NCBI RefSeq assembly: GCF_000421105.1
Contig: NZ_ATWF01000001.1
Coordinates: forward strand, 1,026,930 to 1,090,929
Origin: Limisalsivibrio acetivorans
GTDB taxonomy: Bacteria; Chrysiogenota; Deferribacteres; Deferribacterales; Geovibrionaceae
Direction of reading: 5' to 3'
DNA length: 64,000 nt
Position 1 is the first letter of the stretch, and every line of letters starts with the position of its first letter. A model generated the notes under the pieces. That model made no database searches. It was not told where the DNA came from and worked only from the letters and a program-made list of their open reading frames with translations. The translations under genes were made by a program, and so were the position numbers. Below are positions 26,281-36,593 of the stretch, one piece after another.

Positions 26281-29200
26281 ATGAGAATTAAAAAACTGAT
26301 GTCTGTCAACAGAGGTGAAATTGCGATCCGCACCTTCCGTGCCTGTACTGAGCTCGGCATACGAACAGTTGCCGTTTATTCCACCGAAGACCAGTACTCC
26401 CTCCACAGGTACAAGGCGGATGAGGCTTACCATATAGGCGCAGGGCTTGACCCCGTTGCGGCATACCTGAATATTGAAGAAATAATCGACCTCGCACTCA
26501 ATAAGAATATAGACGCAATCCACCCCGGATACGGCTTTCTTGCAGAGAACAGCAAGTTTGCAAAGGCATGTGAAGAGGCTGGCATCATATTCATCGGCCC
26601 CTCCGCCGATACCATAGAGATTTTCGGGGACAAGAAACACTCAAAGGAACTCGCCGAATCATGCGGTGTTCCGATCATCAGAGGTTCCGAAGGTGTTGTG
26701 AACGATGTGGAAACGGCTCTTAAAACCGCAGAGGAGATAGGCTACCCAGTCCTGCTTAAGGCAGTGGCCGGCGGCGGGGGAAGAGGCATACGTGTTTCCA
26801 GAAGCGACAAGGACCTAAAGGACGATTTCGATTCAGCCCGCAGTGAGGCGCTCAAAGCCTTCGGCAACGGCGATGTCATAATCGAAAAATATATCGAAAA
26901 GCCCAAGCATGTGGAAGTTCAGCTCCTTGCAGACAAGTACGGCAATATCGTCCACATGTTCGAGCGGGACTGTTCCGTCCAGAGACGCCACCAGAAGCTC
27001 ATCGAGATCGCACCCTCGCTGAACATCCCGGAGGATACCCTGCAGGCGATGTACGACTCCTCCATAGCCATCGGCAAGGCAAGCAAACTCCGCAACGCCG
27101 CCACTGTGGAATTCCTCGTTGATAAAAACAACGATTACTACTTCCTAGAGGTTAATCCGAGGATACAGGTTGAGCACACCGTAACAGAACTGCTCACAGG
27201 TATAGATATTGTACAGAGCCAGATATTTATAGCCTCCGGCGAAGAACTCGCCGGCGAACATATACGTATAGGCTCCCAGGAAGAGGTTCAAAAAAGCGGC
27301 TATGCCATCCAGTGCAGGGTGACAACTGAAGACCCGGAAAGCAACTTCATGCCCGACACCGGAGAGATTGAGGCATACCGTATAGCTGCCGGATTCGGCG
27401 TCCGTCTGGACGCCGGAAACGGCTTTGTAAATGCGAAGATATCACCACATTACGACTCCCTTCTCGTGAAGGTTTCAACCCATGCCCTGAGCTTTGATCA
27501 GGCGGCAAGGAAGATGCACAGGGCACTCAGCGAGTTCAGGATCCGTGGGGTAAAAACAAATATCCCCTTCCTTGAGAAGGTTATAACCCATAAGCAATTT
27601 CTTGATGGCGAGATATGCACCGAGTTTGTGGATACCACTCCCGAACTCTTCGATTTTAAGCATAGACGTGACAGAGCCACAAAAGCGATGATGTTTCTGG
27701 CAAACAACATCGTCAACAACCCCTCGGGGGTTAAGCTCACCGATGACATTATACTCCCCACGATCGAGGCCCCCGAAAGCCCCTTCGGCGAAAAGATACC
27801 CACCGGCACAAAGGATATCCTCATGCGCAACGGGGTGCAGGGTGTAATGGATCATCTGCGCAACTCAAAGGAGGTGCTCTTCACCGACACCACCTTCAGG
27901 GATGCCCACCAGTCTCTCCTCGCCACACGGGTTCGGACTATAGATATGCTCAACATATCCGATGCCTATGCAAAGCACCTCAGCCAGCTGTTCTCCCTCG
28001 AGATGTGGGGTGGAGCGACCTTCGATGTTGCCTACCGCTTCCTCAAGGAATCGCCATGGGACAGGCTCAGGCTTCTGCGTGAGAAAGTTCCCAACATCCT
28101 TTTCCAGATGCTCCTCAGAGCCTCCAATGCCGTAGGTTACACCAACTACCCCGATAACGTTGTGCGCAAATTCATCCAGCACGCATCTGAAAGTGGAATG
28201 GATGTTTTCCGGATCTTCGACTGCTTCAACTGGACGGATCAGATGATTCCCGCCATTGAAGAGGTCAAAAAGAACGATAAAATCGCCGAGGCGGCAATCT
28301 GCTACACCGGCGATATCGAAGATATTAGACGAACAAAATACTCACTCAAGTATTACACAGGTCTCGCCAAAGAGCTCGCCGAGGCGGGTACGGACATCAT
28401 CGGCATCAAGGATATGGCAGGCCTGCTGAAACCCTATGCGGCAAAGATCCTCGTCAAAGCTATCAAGGAGGAAACAGGACTCCCCGTACATTTCCACACC
28501 CACGACACCAGCGGAAACGGTGAGGCAAGCGTACTTATGGCCGTGGAGGGGGGTGCGGATATCGTGGATTCCGCCATTGCTTCCATGAGCGGTCTCACAA
28601 GCCAGCCGAACCTGAACTCCATTATGGCGGCACTCCGCTTCACTCCCAAGGCCTCAAGCCTCGACAAGGACTGGGCACAGAAGGTTTCCGACTACTTCGA
28701 GCGTGTACGCAGATACTACTTCCCCTTCGAGAGCGGCCTGAAATCCGCCACAGCTGAGGTTTATGACCATGAGATCCCCGGCGGGCAGTACTCCAACCTT
28801 ATCGTACAGGTGGAGGCTATGGGCCTCATAGACCGCTGGGAAGAGGTTCGTCACATGTACGCCAAGGTAAACGACGAACTCGGCGATATCATCAAGGTTA
28901 CGCCTTCCTCCAAGGTCGTTGGTGATCTTGCGCTTTTCCTTGTCCGCAACAACCTTACCATTGACGACCTCTACGAGAAGAGCGAAACCCTCTCCTTCCC
29001 CGATTCGGTGGTATCATTCTTCAAGGGTATGCTCGGCCAGCCCTACGGCGGCTTTCCCGCACAACTCCAACGTGCAGTACTAAAGGATGATAAACCCATA
29101 ACAGAACGCCCCGGCGAATCCCTCCCGCCCTACGATTTCGAAGGTGCCAAGGTGGAGCTGAAAAAGCAGTTCGGTATGGATTTCGAAGATGAGCATGCAA

Positions 29201-29724
29201 TCAGCTATGCCCTTTACCCGCAGGTGTTTACAGACTATATCAAGTTCACTGCAGACTACGGCGACCCCTCCGTTTTCGACACACGCTCCTTCTTCTACCC
29301 CATGAACAAGGAGGAGGAGATACAGGTGGACATCGAAGAGGGTAAAACACTCATCATACGCTACCTGAGCGAAAGCAAGCCCGATGAAAAAGGCTACCGC
29401 AAGATATACTTCGAGCTTAACGGACAACCGAGAACAGTCCGCATAAAGGATGAGACGCTCTCATCCATTATCAAATCCAACGAGAAAGGGGACATCGGCA
29501 ATCCGGAACATATCTGCGCAACAATGCCCGGAACGATCCTCAAGGTGAATACCAAGAAAGACGAGAAGGTTAAAAAGGGTGACATCCTCGTAGTCACCGA
29601 AGCTATGAAGATAGAGACTAAGATCGCAGCAAGCATCGACGGTGTCGTCAAAGAGATGCTCCTCCACGAGGGGGACAAGATAGAATCCGGCGATCTTATC
29701 ATGAGATTGGAGCAGGAGAGCTAG
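26281..29724 (+). CDS. pyc: Pyruvate carboxylase, single-chain
   Basis: A 1147-residue biotin enzyme that carboxylates pyruvate to oxaloacetate. Domain order is biotin carboxylase (about 1-450, with the ATP-grasp loop KAVAGGGGRGIRV and the EVNPRIQVEHTVTE block), carboxyltransferase (about 530-1000, with TDTTFRDAHQSLLATRVRT and HFHTHDTSG), then the biotinyl domain with the acceptor lysine in TEAMKIETK near residue 1107. The length equals typical alpha4-type pyruvate carboxylases, so this is not the split two-subunit form. GGGAGAG precedes the ATG. It works opposite pckA. Confidence 0.98.
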   Translation: MRIKKLMSVNRGEIAIRTFRACTELGIRTVAVYSTEDQYSLHRYKADEAYHIGAGLDPVAAYLNIEEIIDLALNKNIDAIHPGYGFLAENSKFAKACEEAGIIFIGPSADTIEIFGDKKHSKELAESCGVPIIRGSEGVVNDVETALKTAEEIGYPVLLKAVAGGGGRGIRVSRSDKDLKDDFDSARSEALKAFGNGDVIIEKYIEKPKHVEVQLLADKYGNIVHMFERDCSVQRRHQKLIEIAPSLNIPEDTLQAMYDSSIAIGKASKLRNAATVEFLVDKNNDYYFLEVNPRIQVEHTVTELLTGIDIVQSQIFIASGEELAGEHIRIGSQEEVQKSGYAIQCRVTTEDPESNFMPDTGEIEAYRIAAGFGVRLDAGNGFVNAKISPHYDSLLVKVSTHALSFDQAARKMHRALSEFRIRGVKTNIPFLEKVITHKQFLDGEICTEFVDTTPELFDFKHRRDRATKAMMFLANNIVNNPSGVKLTDDIILPTIEAPESPFGEKIPTGTKDILMRNGVQGVMDHLRNSKEVLFTDTTFRDAHQSLLATRVRTIDMLNISDAYAKHLSQLFSLEMWGGATFDVAYRFLKESPWDRLRLLREKVPNILFQMLLRASNAVGYTNYPDNVVRKFIQHASESGMDVFRIFDCFNWTDQMIPAIEEVKKNDKIAEAAICYTGDIEDIRRTKYSLKYYTGLAKELAEAGTDIIGIKDMAGLLKPYAAKILVKAIKEETGLPVHFHTHDTSGNGEASVLMAVEGGADIVDSAIASMSGLTSQPNLNSIMAALRFTPKASSLDKDWAQKVSDYFERVRRYYFPFESGLKSATAEVYDHEIPGGQYSNLIVQVEAMGLIDRWEEVRHMYAKVNDELGDIIKVTPSSKVVGDLALFLVRNNLTIDDLYEKSETLSFPDSVVSFFKGMLGQPYGGFPAQLQRAVLKDDKPITERPGESLPPYDFEGAKVELKKQFGMDFEDEHAISYALYPQVFTDYIKFTADYGDPSVFDTRSFFYPMNKEEEIQVDIEEGKTLIIRYLSESKPDEKGYRKIYFELNGQPRTVRIKDETLSSIIKSNEKGDIGNPEHICATMPGTILKVNTKKDEKVKKGDILVVTEAMKIETKIAASIDGVVKEMLLHEGDKIESGDLIMRLEQES

Positions 29725-30070
29725 AACCGCTAAAGTCCCCCTTCAACTTTCGGTTCGAGAATGGCGGCTCTTCTGTTTCAAGGGTCAACTTCCAAGAGTT
29801 AGGCTCAGTTCCTTCCAGCAAAGGGGGCGGTTTTCCGCCCCCGCTGAAGGGTTATGGAAACGCCGAAAATAACATCGGCACTGACACCTGCCGCAGGCTC
29901 AAGTTAGAATAACTCTCGCATATCATAATAAAAATGATTATCTATACTGCTGAAATGTGCATAATCTCTAATCAATAGGAAGATCCTTAATCAACGGTCA
30001 AATTGCTCTCTACGGTTCCATTGTAGCTTTTATTATCTTGCACCATATTTAATTAGCTTGCTAACTTTAT
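29725..30070. other. Intergenic region between convergent pyc and uvrC, with hairpins
   Basis: 346 bases between the 3' ends of two convergent genes. Right at the pyc stop, GAACCG ... CGGTTC (29724-29756) can pair, with an inner AAAG/CTTT helix. The stronger hairpin at 29824-29843 is listed separately. TTAGC-TT-GCTAA (30053-30064) lies next to the uvrC stop. None has the T-run of a textbook terminator. No gene was supported. Confidence 0.55.
29824..29843. terminator. GC-rich hairpin, possible transcription end of pyc
   Basis: A perfect 8-bp stem, GGGGGCGG-TTTT-CCGCCCCC, extended outward by a bulged CAGC/GCTG pair and CCTTC/AAGG. No T-run follows on either strand, so it may stabilise an mRNA end or act with Rho rather than as an intrinsic terminator. 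Confidence 0.4.
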
Positions 30071-31870
30071 TCATTTTCTGGCGAGGAATGAGAGAACGTT
30101 TTCACAGGTTTTAACGGGTATCCCAGTTGCCTCCGCAATACCCTCCGCCGTGAGATCCTTCCTGTAATAGATATCCGGAAACGTCTCCAAAAGCTTCTTG
30201 CAGCGTTTCTCACCCAGCCCCTCAACCTCAAGCAGGGGGGACTTGGTGAAGTTCTTCAGGGCGAGCTTTCTGGAGAAGCTAATGGCAAAGCGGTGCGCCT
30301 CATCCCGCATCTTCTGCACAAAGATAAGCAGAGGATCATTCTTAATCAAAATTACAGGGTTCTTTCGCCCCGGAAGGTGTATCGATTCGATGGATTCCTC
30401 ACCCTGGTTCTTCATAAACTTGATACTCCGCCCTTTGGATATGGATATAAAAAGCGCATCGGAGCCATATTCATCAGCCGCTCTGGTGGCGGCATTCAGC
30501 TGTCCTATACCCCCATCTATTATATAAAGATCCGCCGCAGGCTCCTCCCCCTCCGCCACATTCTCCAGCTTCCGGGTGAAAAGTTCGTATATCGATGAGA
30601 AGTCGTCATTTTCAACGGATTTAATCCTGTATTTACGGTAGGTGGATTTGTCAAAGCTTCCATCCTCAGCCGCAACGGAAACCCCCACAGTGAAATTACC
30701 CGATATGTGGGAGATATCTATGCACTCTATGCGTTTGATATCCCTTTCCGTCTTGATCATGCGCCTAAGACGTTCACCAACATCCTTCCGCCGCACGAGC
30801 TGGCGGATATACATATCCGTTTGTATCTCCGCATTCTCTAGCGCCATCTTCTTCAGCTTTCCGTAGCCCCTCGTTCGCACGGTAACCTTTTTACCCGCCA
30901 TCTTCGTAAGCGCCTCGGCGAGCTTCTCAGTATCCTCCGTTCCGAAAACAGCCACAAGCTGGGGGAACTGACGGGTAGTGGTGTAGAACTGCATGATGTA
31001 GGTTTCGATGATATTCCCGGTGTCCTCACCCTCAAAGAAAAGGGTCTCGCTCCCGATAAGCCTTCCGTTGCGGACGAACATCTTGGTTATGCCGGGGAGG
31101 TTCTGGAAGGTGTGCGGAACAAAGACATCCAGAGATCGCCGCTCCTCATCGAGCACAACGGACTGACGGTAGAAAAGCCTGTCCATAGAGCGCAGACGGT
31201 CACGTAGAACCGCCGCCTTCTCAAAGGCCATCTCCTCGGAATACCTCTGCATATCCTCCTGCAGACGCTCCTTCACCTCGTCCATCTCGCCCTTAAAGAA
31301 GTTCTTGATCTGCTCCACGAGGGCAGCGTAATCCTCATAGCTTATCAACCCCTCGCAAGGCCCAAGGCACTTGCCTATCTGATACTTAAGGCAGAGCTTG
31401 CCCTCCTTGAACTTCCTTTCTGTGCATGACCTCAGCGGGAATACACGCAGTATTTCATTAACCACGCTCCTGAGATCATTAACGTTAACGAAGGGGCCGA
31501 AGTAGGTGTGTTTCTCCGCCTTGGTATCCCTCGTAATGTGCATGCGGGGGTAATCCTCGTTCGTTATGCGGATGTAGGGGTAGCTTTTGGAATCCTTAAG
31601 CCGGACGTTATACTTGGGCTTTTCGGTCTTTATAAGGTTTGCCTCAAGGAGAAGCGCCTCCGCTTCATTAGATGTGACCACAAAGCGCAGATTCTCCGCC
31701 GCCGCAACCATATTGCGTATCTTTACCGGCTTGTCCGTGTCGACAAAATAGGATGACACCCTCGATCGCAGGCTCTTCGCCTTGCCCACATAAAGGATCT
31801 CCTCCTTCTTTCCGATAAAGAGATAAACACCCGGATTCTCGGGGATTTCGTGCAGAGGGTACTTTTCCAT
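30071..31870 (-). CDS. uvrC: Excinuclease ABC subunit C
   Basis: A 599-residue nucleotide-excision repair nuclease. The N-terminal GIY-YIG domain makes the 3' incision (GVYLFIGKKEEILYVGKAKS). A UVR motif lies near residue 205-235, the RNase H-like UvrC domain making the 5' incision lies in the middle (IECIDISHISG, near residue 385), and the C-terminal helix-hairpin-helix pair includes LLEVEGLGEKRCKKLLETF. It follows the trp operon terminator with its own upstream space, so it is likely a separate unit. Length is normal. Confidence 0.97.
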   Translation of the reverse strand: MEKYPLHEIPENPGVYLFIGKKEEILYVGKAKSLRSRVSSYFVDTDKPVKIRNMVAAAENLRFVVTSNEAEALLLEANLIKTEKPKYNVRLKDSKSYPYIRITNEDYPRMHITRDTKAEKHTYFGPFVNVNDLRSVVNEILRVFPLRSCTERKFKEGKLCLKYQIGKCLGPCEGLISYEDYAALVEQIKNFFKGEMDEVKERLQEDMQRYSEEMAFEKAAVLRDRLRSMDRLFYRQSVVLDEERRSLDVFVPHTFQNLPGITKMFVRNGRLIGSETLFFEGEDTGNIIETYIMQFYTTTRQFPQLVAVFGTEDTEKLAEALTKMAGKKVTVRTRGYGKLKKMALENAEIQTDMYIRQLVRRKDVGERLRRMIKTERDIKRIECIDISHISGNFTVGVSVAAEDGSFDKSTYRKYRIKSVENDDFSSIYELFTRKLENVAEGEEPAADLYIIDGGIGQLNAATRAADEYGSDALFISISKGRSIKFMKNQGEESIESIHLPGRKNPVILIKNDPLLIFVQKMRDEAHRFAISFSRKLALKNFTKSPLLEVEGLGEKRCKKLLETFPDIYYRKDLTAEGIAEATGIPVKTCENVLSFLARK

Positions 31871-31914
31871 CAGGCTATTATAATAAAAAGATAAAATTTT
31901 GGCAGGGGTAAATA

Positions 31915-31942
31915 AATGGAGCCCTCAATAAAGGGCTCCATT
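31915..31942 (-). terminator. Intrinsic terminator of the trp operon
   Basis: An 11-bp stem AATGGAGCCCT/AGGGCTCCATT with a 6-base loop, directly after the trpA stop and followed on the minus strand by TATTTACC. It separates trpA from uvrC. The AT-rich base of the stem makes it near-symmetric. Confidence 0.75.
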
Positions 31943-31945
31943 GTT

Positions 31946-32638
31946 CTATATAAGTGACTTTACATACTCAGCATATCCGTGCGGATCTTCCTGCTTCTCT
32001 ACAGCCGCAGTACCTACAACAAATCCCCCTGCCGCCTTATACGCCTTCTTCGCATCCTCAGGCGTTTTGATTCCGAAACCGAGGACAACGGGTTTATCGG
32101 TGAATCTTCTCAGGTCGCTAACCATGCCCGATATATCGCCACCGCCACCCTGTCCGGTAATGCCGCGAATGCCGATCATGTAGATGAAGTCCGCATCGGT
32201 CTCCTTTATGTGCTCAAGATCCTCATCCCTTGATTCGGGAGTAACGAATGGTATCACAGGTATCTCAAGACCCTGCCCCTTCGCCCAGCTGTGGAGACGG
32301 TTGGGGAGGTCAGGAATAATAAGCCCGCTAACAAGCCCTTTGTAATCATCACTAAAGGCCTTTGCTCCGTAGCCGTATATTATGTTCGAATAGGTCATAA
32401 CGTATACCTTCATATTACCCGGCTCAAGATCAGCGATGGTTTTCAACACATCATTTGCAGTAATGCCGGAATCGAGTGCTTTCTGAATAGCTCCAGCAAT
32501 AACAGGCCCGTCCGCCACGGGTTCGCTGAAGGGGACGCCTATCTCAACGAAGTCAAAACCCGCATCACGAACCGCATTGAAACACTTGATAAAAGTTTCC
32601 TTGTCGGGGTAGTTTCCGACTATATATATCCCTCTCAT
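31946..32638 (-). CDS. trpA: Tryptophan synthase alpha subunit, short form
   Basis: A 230-residue TIM barrel that cleaves indole-glycerol phosphate to indole. Catalytic residues are conserved: E32 in [11 protein letters not shown] and D43 in VADGP, matching Glu49 and Asp60 of the E. coli enzyme; GIRGITG and GFGI loops are present. The offset shows that about 17 N-terminal residues, the amphipathic helix alpha-0, are missing, and the chain is also shorter elsewhere. An upstream in-frame TGA eight codons away excludes a longer start. Overlaps trpB by four bases, with GGGAG upstream. It is the last gene of the trp operon. Confidence 0.93.
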   Translation of the reverse strand: MRGIYIVGNYPDKETFIKCFNAVRDAGFDFVEIGVPFSEPVADGPVIAGAIQKALDSGITANDVLKTIADLEPGNMKVYVMTYSNIIYGYGAKAFSDDYKGLVSGLIIPDLPNRLHSWAKGQGLEIPVIPFVTPESRDEDLEHIKETDADFIYMIGIRGITGQGGGGDISGMVSDLRRFTDKPVVLGFGIKTPEDAKKAYKAAGGFVVGTAAVEKQEDPHGYAEYVKSLI

Positions 32639-33786
32639 ATCTCCCTCTCTGAATCCTTGTCACCCCTGCCGGAGAGATTTACAAGCACCTTTTTCCCCTT
32701 GAGCTCATCCCTGTTCTTTATAACGTAGGCGAGCGCATGGCTTGATTCAAGGGCGGGTACGATACCTTCCTTCCTCGCAAGCATCGTGTAGGCCGCAACA
32801 GCCTCATCATCCCTGACAAAGGAATAGGTAGCCCTGCTCTCTTCCGCAAGATATGCATGTTCAGGCCCAATTCCGGGATAATCCAGCCCTGCGGCTATGG
32901 AGTGCACCGGCGCAACCTGATTGCCGTCATCCTGCATAAGCATTGTGAGGCATCCGTGGAGTATTCCATCCCTGCCTGCACCTATGGCCATGGCGTTCTC
33001 TCCCGTTTCATCGGACAATCCCCCAGCTTCCACACCGATGAGGGGTATCCCTGAATCCAGGAATCCTTTGAATATCCCGAGGGCGTTGCTCCCCCCGCCG
33101 ACACATGCGACAACACAGTCCGGCGCAAAACCGAGCTCCTCACACTGCTCGCTCGCCTCCTCGCCTATCACACTCTGGAAGTAGCCCACCATCTCCGGGA
33201 AGGGGTAAGGCCCTATAACGGAACCAATGATATAATGTGTGTCCTCCACTGTGCGCACCCAGTCACGCAGGGCGGCGTTCGTGGCATCCTTCAGGGTTCT
33301 GGTTCCCTCATCCACAACAGAAAGCTCCGCACCGAGAAGCTTCATCCTGTCAACGTTCGGCCTCTGCCTCTCGGCATCCACAGCTCCCATATAAACGGTA
33401 CACTCAAGTCCAAGAAGTGCGGCAGCTGTGGCAGTGGCGACACCGTGCTGTCCAGCCCCAGTCTCTGCCACAATGCGCTTTTTGCCCATCCGGACAGCAA
33501 GCAGAGACTGCCCGATGGTGTTGTTTATCTTGTGGGAACCGGTATGGTTAAGGTCCTCACGCTTAAGATAAAGCTCAAGCCCAAGCTCCTTGCTCATGTT
33601 TTTCGCATGGTAAAGAGGTGAAGGCCTGCCTACATATCTTCTGAGATAGTCTGCAAACTCATCTTGAAATAGCTTTTCCTCTTTGGCTGTAAAAAAACAC
33701 CTCTCCAGCTCATCAAGCGCCGGGATAAGTGTTTCCGGCACGAACTGTCCTCCGTATTTTCCGAAGAATCCTTTAAAATTCATCAT
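32635..33786 (-). CDS. trpB: Tryptophan synthase beta subunit (TrpB1)
   Basis: A 383-residue PLP enzyme that condenses indole with serine. The PLP lysine sits in [10 protein letters not shown], the AETGAGQHG loop follows, and the phosphate-binding CVGGGSNA is near residue 229. This is the canonical TrpB1 class that partners TrpA. Two adjacent ATG codons are possible; the second (33783) is better spaced from GAGGG. It overlaps trpF by 14 bases and trpA by four. A second, distantly related trpB (type 2) lies at 46250-47599. Confidence 0.97.
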   Translation of the reverse strand: MMNFKGFFGKYGGQFVPETLIPALDELERCFFTAKEEKLFQDEFADYLRRYVGRPSPLYHAKNMSKELGLELYLKREDLNHTGSHKINNTIGQSLLAVRMGKKRIVAETGAGQHGVATATAAALLGLECTVYMGAVDAERQRPNVDRMKLLGAELSVVDEGTRTLKDATNAALRDWVRTVEDTHYIIGSVIGPYPFPEMVGYFQSVIGEEASEQCEELGFAPDCVVACVGGGSNALGIFKGFLDSGIPLIGVEAGGLSDETGENAMAIGAGRDGILHGCLTMLMQDDGNQVAPVHSIAAGLDYPGIGPEHAYLAEESRATYSFVRDDEAVAAYTMLARKEGIVPALESSHALAYVIKNRDELKGKKVLVNLSGRGDKDSEREI

Positions 33787-34315
33787 TATCCCTCACTGAT
33801 TCTATAAAATCTTTCATCATGTCATAATCCTTCTTGCCACCCTTCTCAACTCCGCTGGACACATCAACGCCGAAAGGTCTTAAATCATTGATAACCTTGG
33901 CAACATTAACGCTGTTAAGCCCTCCTGCAACTATAAGCCTCTCCCTGTATTCAGTAAGCCATGCGGGAAACTCGCCGAACTTTCCGCTCCCCCTGCTAGC
34001 ATCGTAAAGGAGATACTGAAATTTGCTCCCTTCAGGTTTTTCAGCCGTTGCGTACACAAGGTTCGGCACCGGAGCATTCTCAAAGACCTGAACATAATCG
34101 AAATACCCGGCAACCTTCATAACCTCTGTGTATAAGACACTAACAACAAAGGTAGATACCCTCCCCTTCGCATGTTCAGCTAATTTCACAGCCTCTGCAT
34201 CGGGGACGTACCTTTTGCTTGGCGGGTAAAGGACAACGCCAACGGCGTCATAACCCAGCTCAATAGCTTTGTCTATGGTTTCTTTGTCACTTACTCCGCA
34301 AACCTTTACGAACAT
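33773..34315 (-). CDS. trpF: Phosphoribosylanthranilate isomerase
   Basis: A 180-residue TIM barrel at the short end of the family (usually about 200 residues) catalysing the Amadori rearrangement to Cd[23 protein letters not shown] at the N-terminus carries the catalytic Cys in KVCG; the acid Asp is expected in FDYVQVF; phosphate-binding residues are in [11 protein letters not shown] and [15 protein letters not shown] near the C-terminus. The start overlaps trpC by ten bases and the end overlaps trpB by 14, so the three are tightly coupled. Confidence 0.94.
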   Translation of the reverse strand: MFVKVCGVSDKETIDKAIELGYDAVGVVLYPPSKRYVPDAEAVKLAEHAKGRVSTFVVSVLYTEVMKVAGYFDYVQVFENAPVPNLVYATAEKPEGSKFQYLLYDASRGSGKFGEFPAWLTEYRERLIVAGGLNSVNVAKVINDLRPFGVDVSSGVEKGGKKDYDMMKDFIESVRDNDEF

Positions 34316-35055
34316 GCCGCCTCCAGCATGGAGCCTAGGAGCTCCTCGGTATTCTCCGCAGCCATCAGACCGGAGCCGATGAGAAAGGCATCCGCACCTG
34401 CATCCTTCATGAATGCCACATCCACAGGGGTTTTCATACCGCTTTCCGCTACCTTTATGTAGTTCCCCTCAAGGGCCTTTAACACTCCGGCTCCCACGTT
34501 GAGATCGATCTCAAGGTTTTTAAGGTTTCTGCTGTTCACCCCGAGGAGTGCCGGCTCAACACCTGTAAGACGCTCCATCTCGGAGAGTGCATGAATCTCA
34601 AAGAGTATCTCAAGACCCCGCTCCCTCGCATATTTCGCCAAACGCTCAATCTCATCCCTATTCAGAACCGTAGCCATGAGAAGGATACAGTCCGCACCGC
34701 TCCTGTAGGCGTTCTCTATCTGAACCTCGGAGAGAATGAAATCCTTGCATAGAACCGGAATCTCCACACTTGCGGCGATGTCCGCCAGATACTGCATGTC
34801 GCCGCTGAAATACTTCTTATCCGTTAGCACGCTAACCATACCAGCCCCGCAGGACTCATAAAGCTTTGCCTGTGCCACCGGATCCGCACCGATATTTATG
34901 TTACCCAAAGATGGCGAGGCCTTCTTCACTTCGGCTATTATGGGCTTCTGCCGGAGTGATGCAACGGCATCTATAACAGGCTTCATCCGTTTCGAGTCGA
35001 TAAGGGTCATCCCCTTTATCTCCTCACGCTTGTGGGCCAATATCTCATCAAGCAT
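34306..35055 (-). CDS. trpC: Indole-3-glycerol phosphate synthase
   Basis: A 249-residue TIM barrel closing CdRP to indole-glycerol phosphate. IIAEVKKASPSLG with the catalytic lysines is at residues 39-51; VLTDKKYFSGD, LCKDFI and LGVNSRNLKNLEID are further signature blocks, and the phosphate site is in VAESGM. It is a stand-alone TrpC, not fused to TrpF as in enterobacteria. One base separates it from trpD. Confidence 0.96.
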   Translation of the reverse strand: MLDEILAHKREEIKGMTLIDSKRMKPVIDAVASLRQKPIIAEVKKASPSLGNINIGADPVAQAKLYESCGAGMVSVLTDKKYFSGDMQYLADIAASVEIPVLCKDFILSEVQIENAYRSGADCILLMATVLNRDEIERLAKYARERGLEILFEIHALSEMERLTGVEPALLGVNSRNLKNLEIDLNVGAGVLKALEGNYIKVAESGMKTPVDVAFMKDAGADAFLIGSGLMAAENTEELLGSMLEAACS

Positions 35056-35056
35056 T

Positions 35057-36043
35057 CTATTCCCCCTTCAGGCTGTTAAGTCTCTCAAGAACAGAGCCTT
35101 TCTTGATAGCATCCCTGGCCTTTTCGAACCCCTCACGCACATCCTGAACTTCTTTTGAGTTATAGAGGTTAAGACCTGCATTGATCGCCAGAAGGTTCGT
35201 GAGCTTCTCCTCACTCCCCGAAACCGCATCCACAAAGAGCTTAACAGCGTGGGCATCATCCTCAACCACGGGCATATCAAAGGTGTCGAAGTAATTCGCA
35301 GGGTCTATAGTGAAGCGTTTAAGTTCACCGCTCTCAATCATAATACAGTCCGTGGGTGCACTGCTTGAAACCTCGTCGTAACCGTCTCTGGAGGAATACA
35401 CGCAAACCCCCTCCCTTCCGAGAAGGTTGACAGCCTTTGCAATAAGCTCCATGCTCTCACTGCTCGGTATACCGATCGCCTGATATTCAGGATCCGCAGG
35501 GTTTGCCATGGGGCCCAGCATATTGAAAATAGTCGGTACTTTCAGAGTTTTGCGCACCTTCCCCGCATACTTCATCGCAGGATGAAAGAGGGGTGCGAAT
35601 AGAAAAACGTATCCGTGTTTCCTAAAGTACTCCTGCTCACCACCCTTTTCAAATTCCACGGGGATCCCCAGAAGCTTAAGTATATCCGCAGAGCCCACCT
35701 TTCCGCTCTGGGCGGAGTTTCCATGTTTAACGATATCCAGCCCGCAGGCGTTGAGCGCAAGGGATACAGCCGTTGAAACATTCAGGGTGGACTTGCCGTC
35801 ACCTCCAGTTCCGCAGGTGTCTGTGGCAGTTCTCTCACCCTTATCGAGCCTTACCTTTGCTCTGTTCATGGCGGCGGCCGCTCCCGCCACCTCTTCGGGG
35901 GTTTCACCCCTTATCCTCATAGCTATGAGAACGGCCGCAATCTCCGATTCCTCAAGCTTGCCCTGCATTATATCATCGAAGAGTGCTCCGGCCTCCTCCA
36001 TGGATAGTTTCTCGCCCATCGCCGTTTTTCTAACCAGACTCAT
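35057..36043 (-). CDS. trpD: Anthranilate phosphoribosyltransferase
   Basis: A 328-residue enzyme joining anthranilate to PRPP. The glycine-rich PRPP loop DTCGTGGDGKSTLNVST lies near residue 79-95, and KHGNSAQSGKVGSADILKLLG is the anthranilate/metal region. It is a stand-alone TrpD, not fused to TrpG. Length is normal. It is one base away from both trpG and trpC. Confidence 0.97.
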   Translation of the reverse strand: MSLVRKTAMGEKLSMEEAGALFDDIMQGKLEESEIAAVLIAMRIRGETPEEVAGAAAAMNRAKVRLDKGERTATDTCGTGGDGKSTLNVSTAVSLALNACGLDIVKHGNSAQSGKVGSADILKLLGIPVEFEKGGEQEYFRKHGYVFLFAPLFHPAMKYAGKVRKTLKVPTIFNMLGPMANPADPEYQAIGIPSSESMELIAKAVNLLGREGVCVYSSRDGYDEVSSSAPTDCIMIESGELKRFTIDPANYFDTFDMPVVEDDAHAVKLFVDAVSGSEEKLTNLLAINAGLNLYNSKEVQDVREGFEKARDAIKKGSVLERLNSLKGE

Positions 36044-36044
36044 A

Positions 36045-36593
36045 TCAAGCCCCCTTTGCTGCTTTCACAAAGTTAGTAACCATACTATCCCCTCTCTCGC
36101 TCTTGATCGACTCGGGATGGAACTGCACGCCGTATAGCTTCATTGAGTGGTCCTCTATGGCCATCACTTCGCCGTCGGAAACCGCCCTGGCTCTCATCCG
36201 ATCATCGCCGCATTTAACAGAGAGGGAGTGGTAGCGCACCGCCGTAAACTCGCCGTCACCAAGTATCAGGCTGTCCTGAGATGTTATGGTATCCGTCTTG
36301 CCATGCATAACGCTCTTCGCGTGGGAAACTTCGTAACCGAGATGATGTCCTATGCACTGCATACCGAGGCATACGCCGAAGATAGGCTTTTTGCCCGTGT
36401 AGTTTTCAAGGTATTTCATGCTCGTACCGGAGTTCAGGGGATTAGAGGGGCCGGGGGAGATGATTATCCCCTCGTACTTTTCCGCATCTATGTATTCATC
36501 GTTGCGGATTATCCTGACCTCTTGACCGTTAAGACGGAAAAGGGCGTAGAGGTTATATGTGAACGAATCGTAGTTATCAACCAGCAAAAACAT
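36045..36593 (-). CDS. trpG: Anthranilate synthase glutamine amidotransferase subunit
   Basis: A class I glutamine amidotransferase of 182 residues supplying ammonia to TrpE. The chain begins MFLLVDNYDSFTYNLY; the nucleophilic cysteine is in FGVCLGMQCIGHHLG and the His-Glu pair in VQFHPES. A longer open frame exists upstream, but the ATG at 36593 has GGAGGGG at proper spacing and gives the expected N-terminus. It overlaps the end of trpE by 17 bases. In many bacteria this subunit also serves folate synthesis (PabA); no pabB is nearby. Confidence 0.95.
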   Translation of the reverse strand: MFLLVDNYDSFTYNLYALFRLNGQEVRIIRNDEYIDAEKYEGIIISPGPSNPLNSGTSMKYLENYTGKKPIFGVCLGMQCIGHHLGYEVSHAKSVMHGKTDTITSQDSLILGDGEFTAVRYHSLSVKCGDDRMRARAVSDGEVMAIEDHSMKLYGVQFHPESIKSERGDSMVTNFVKAAKGA

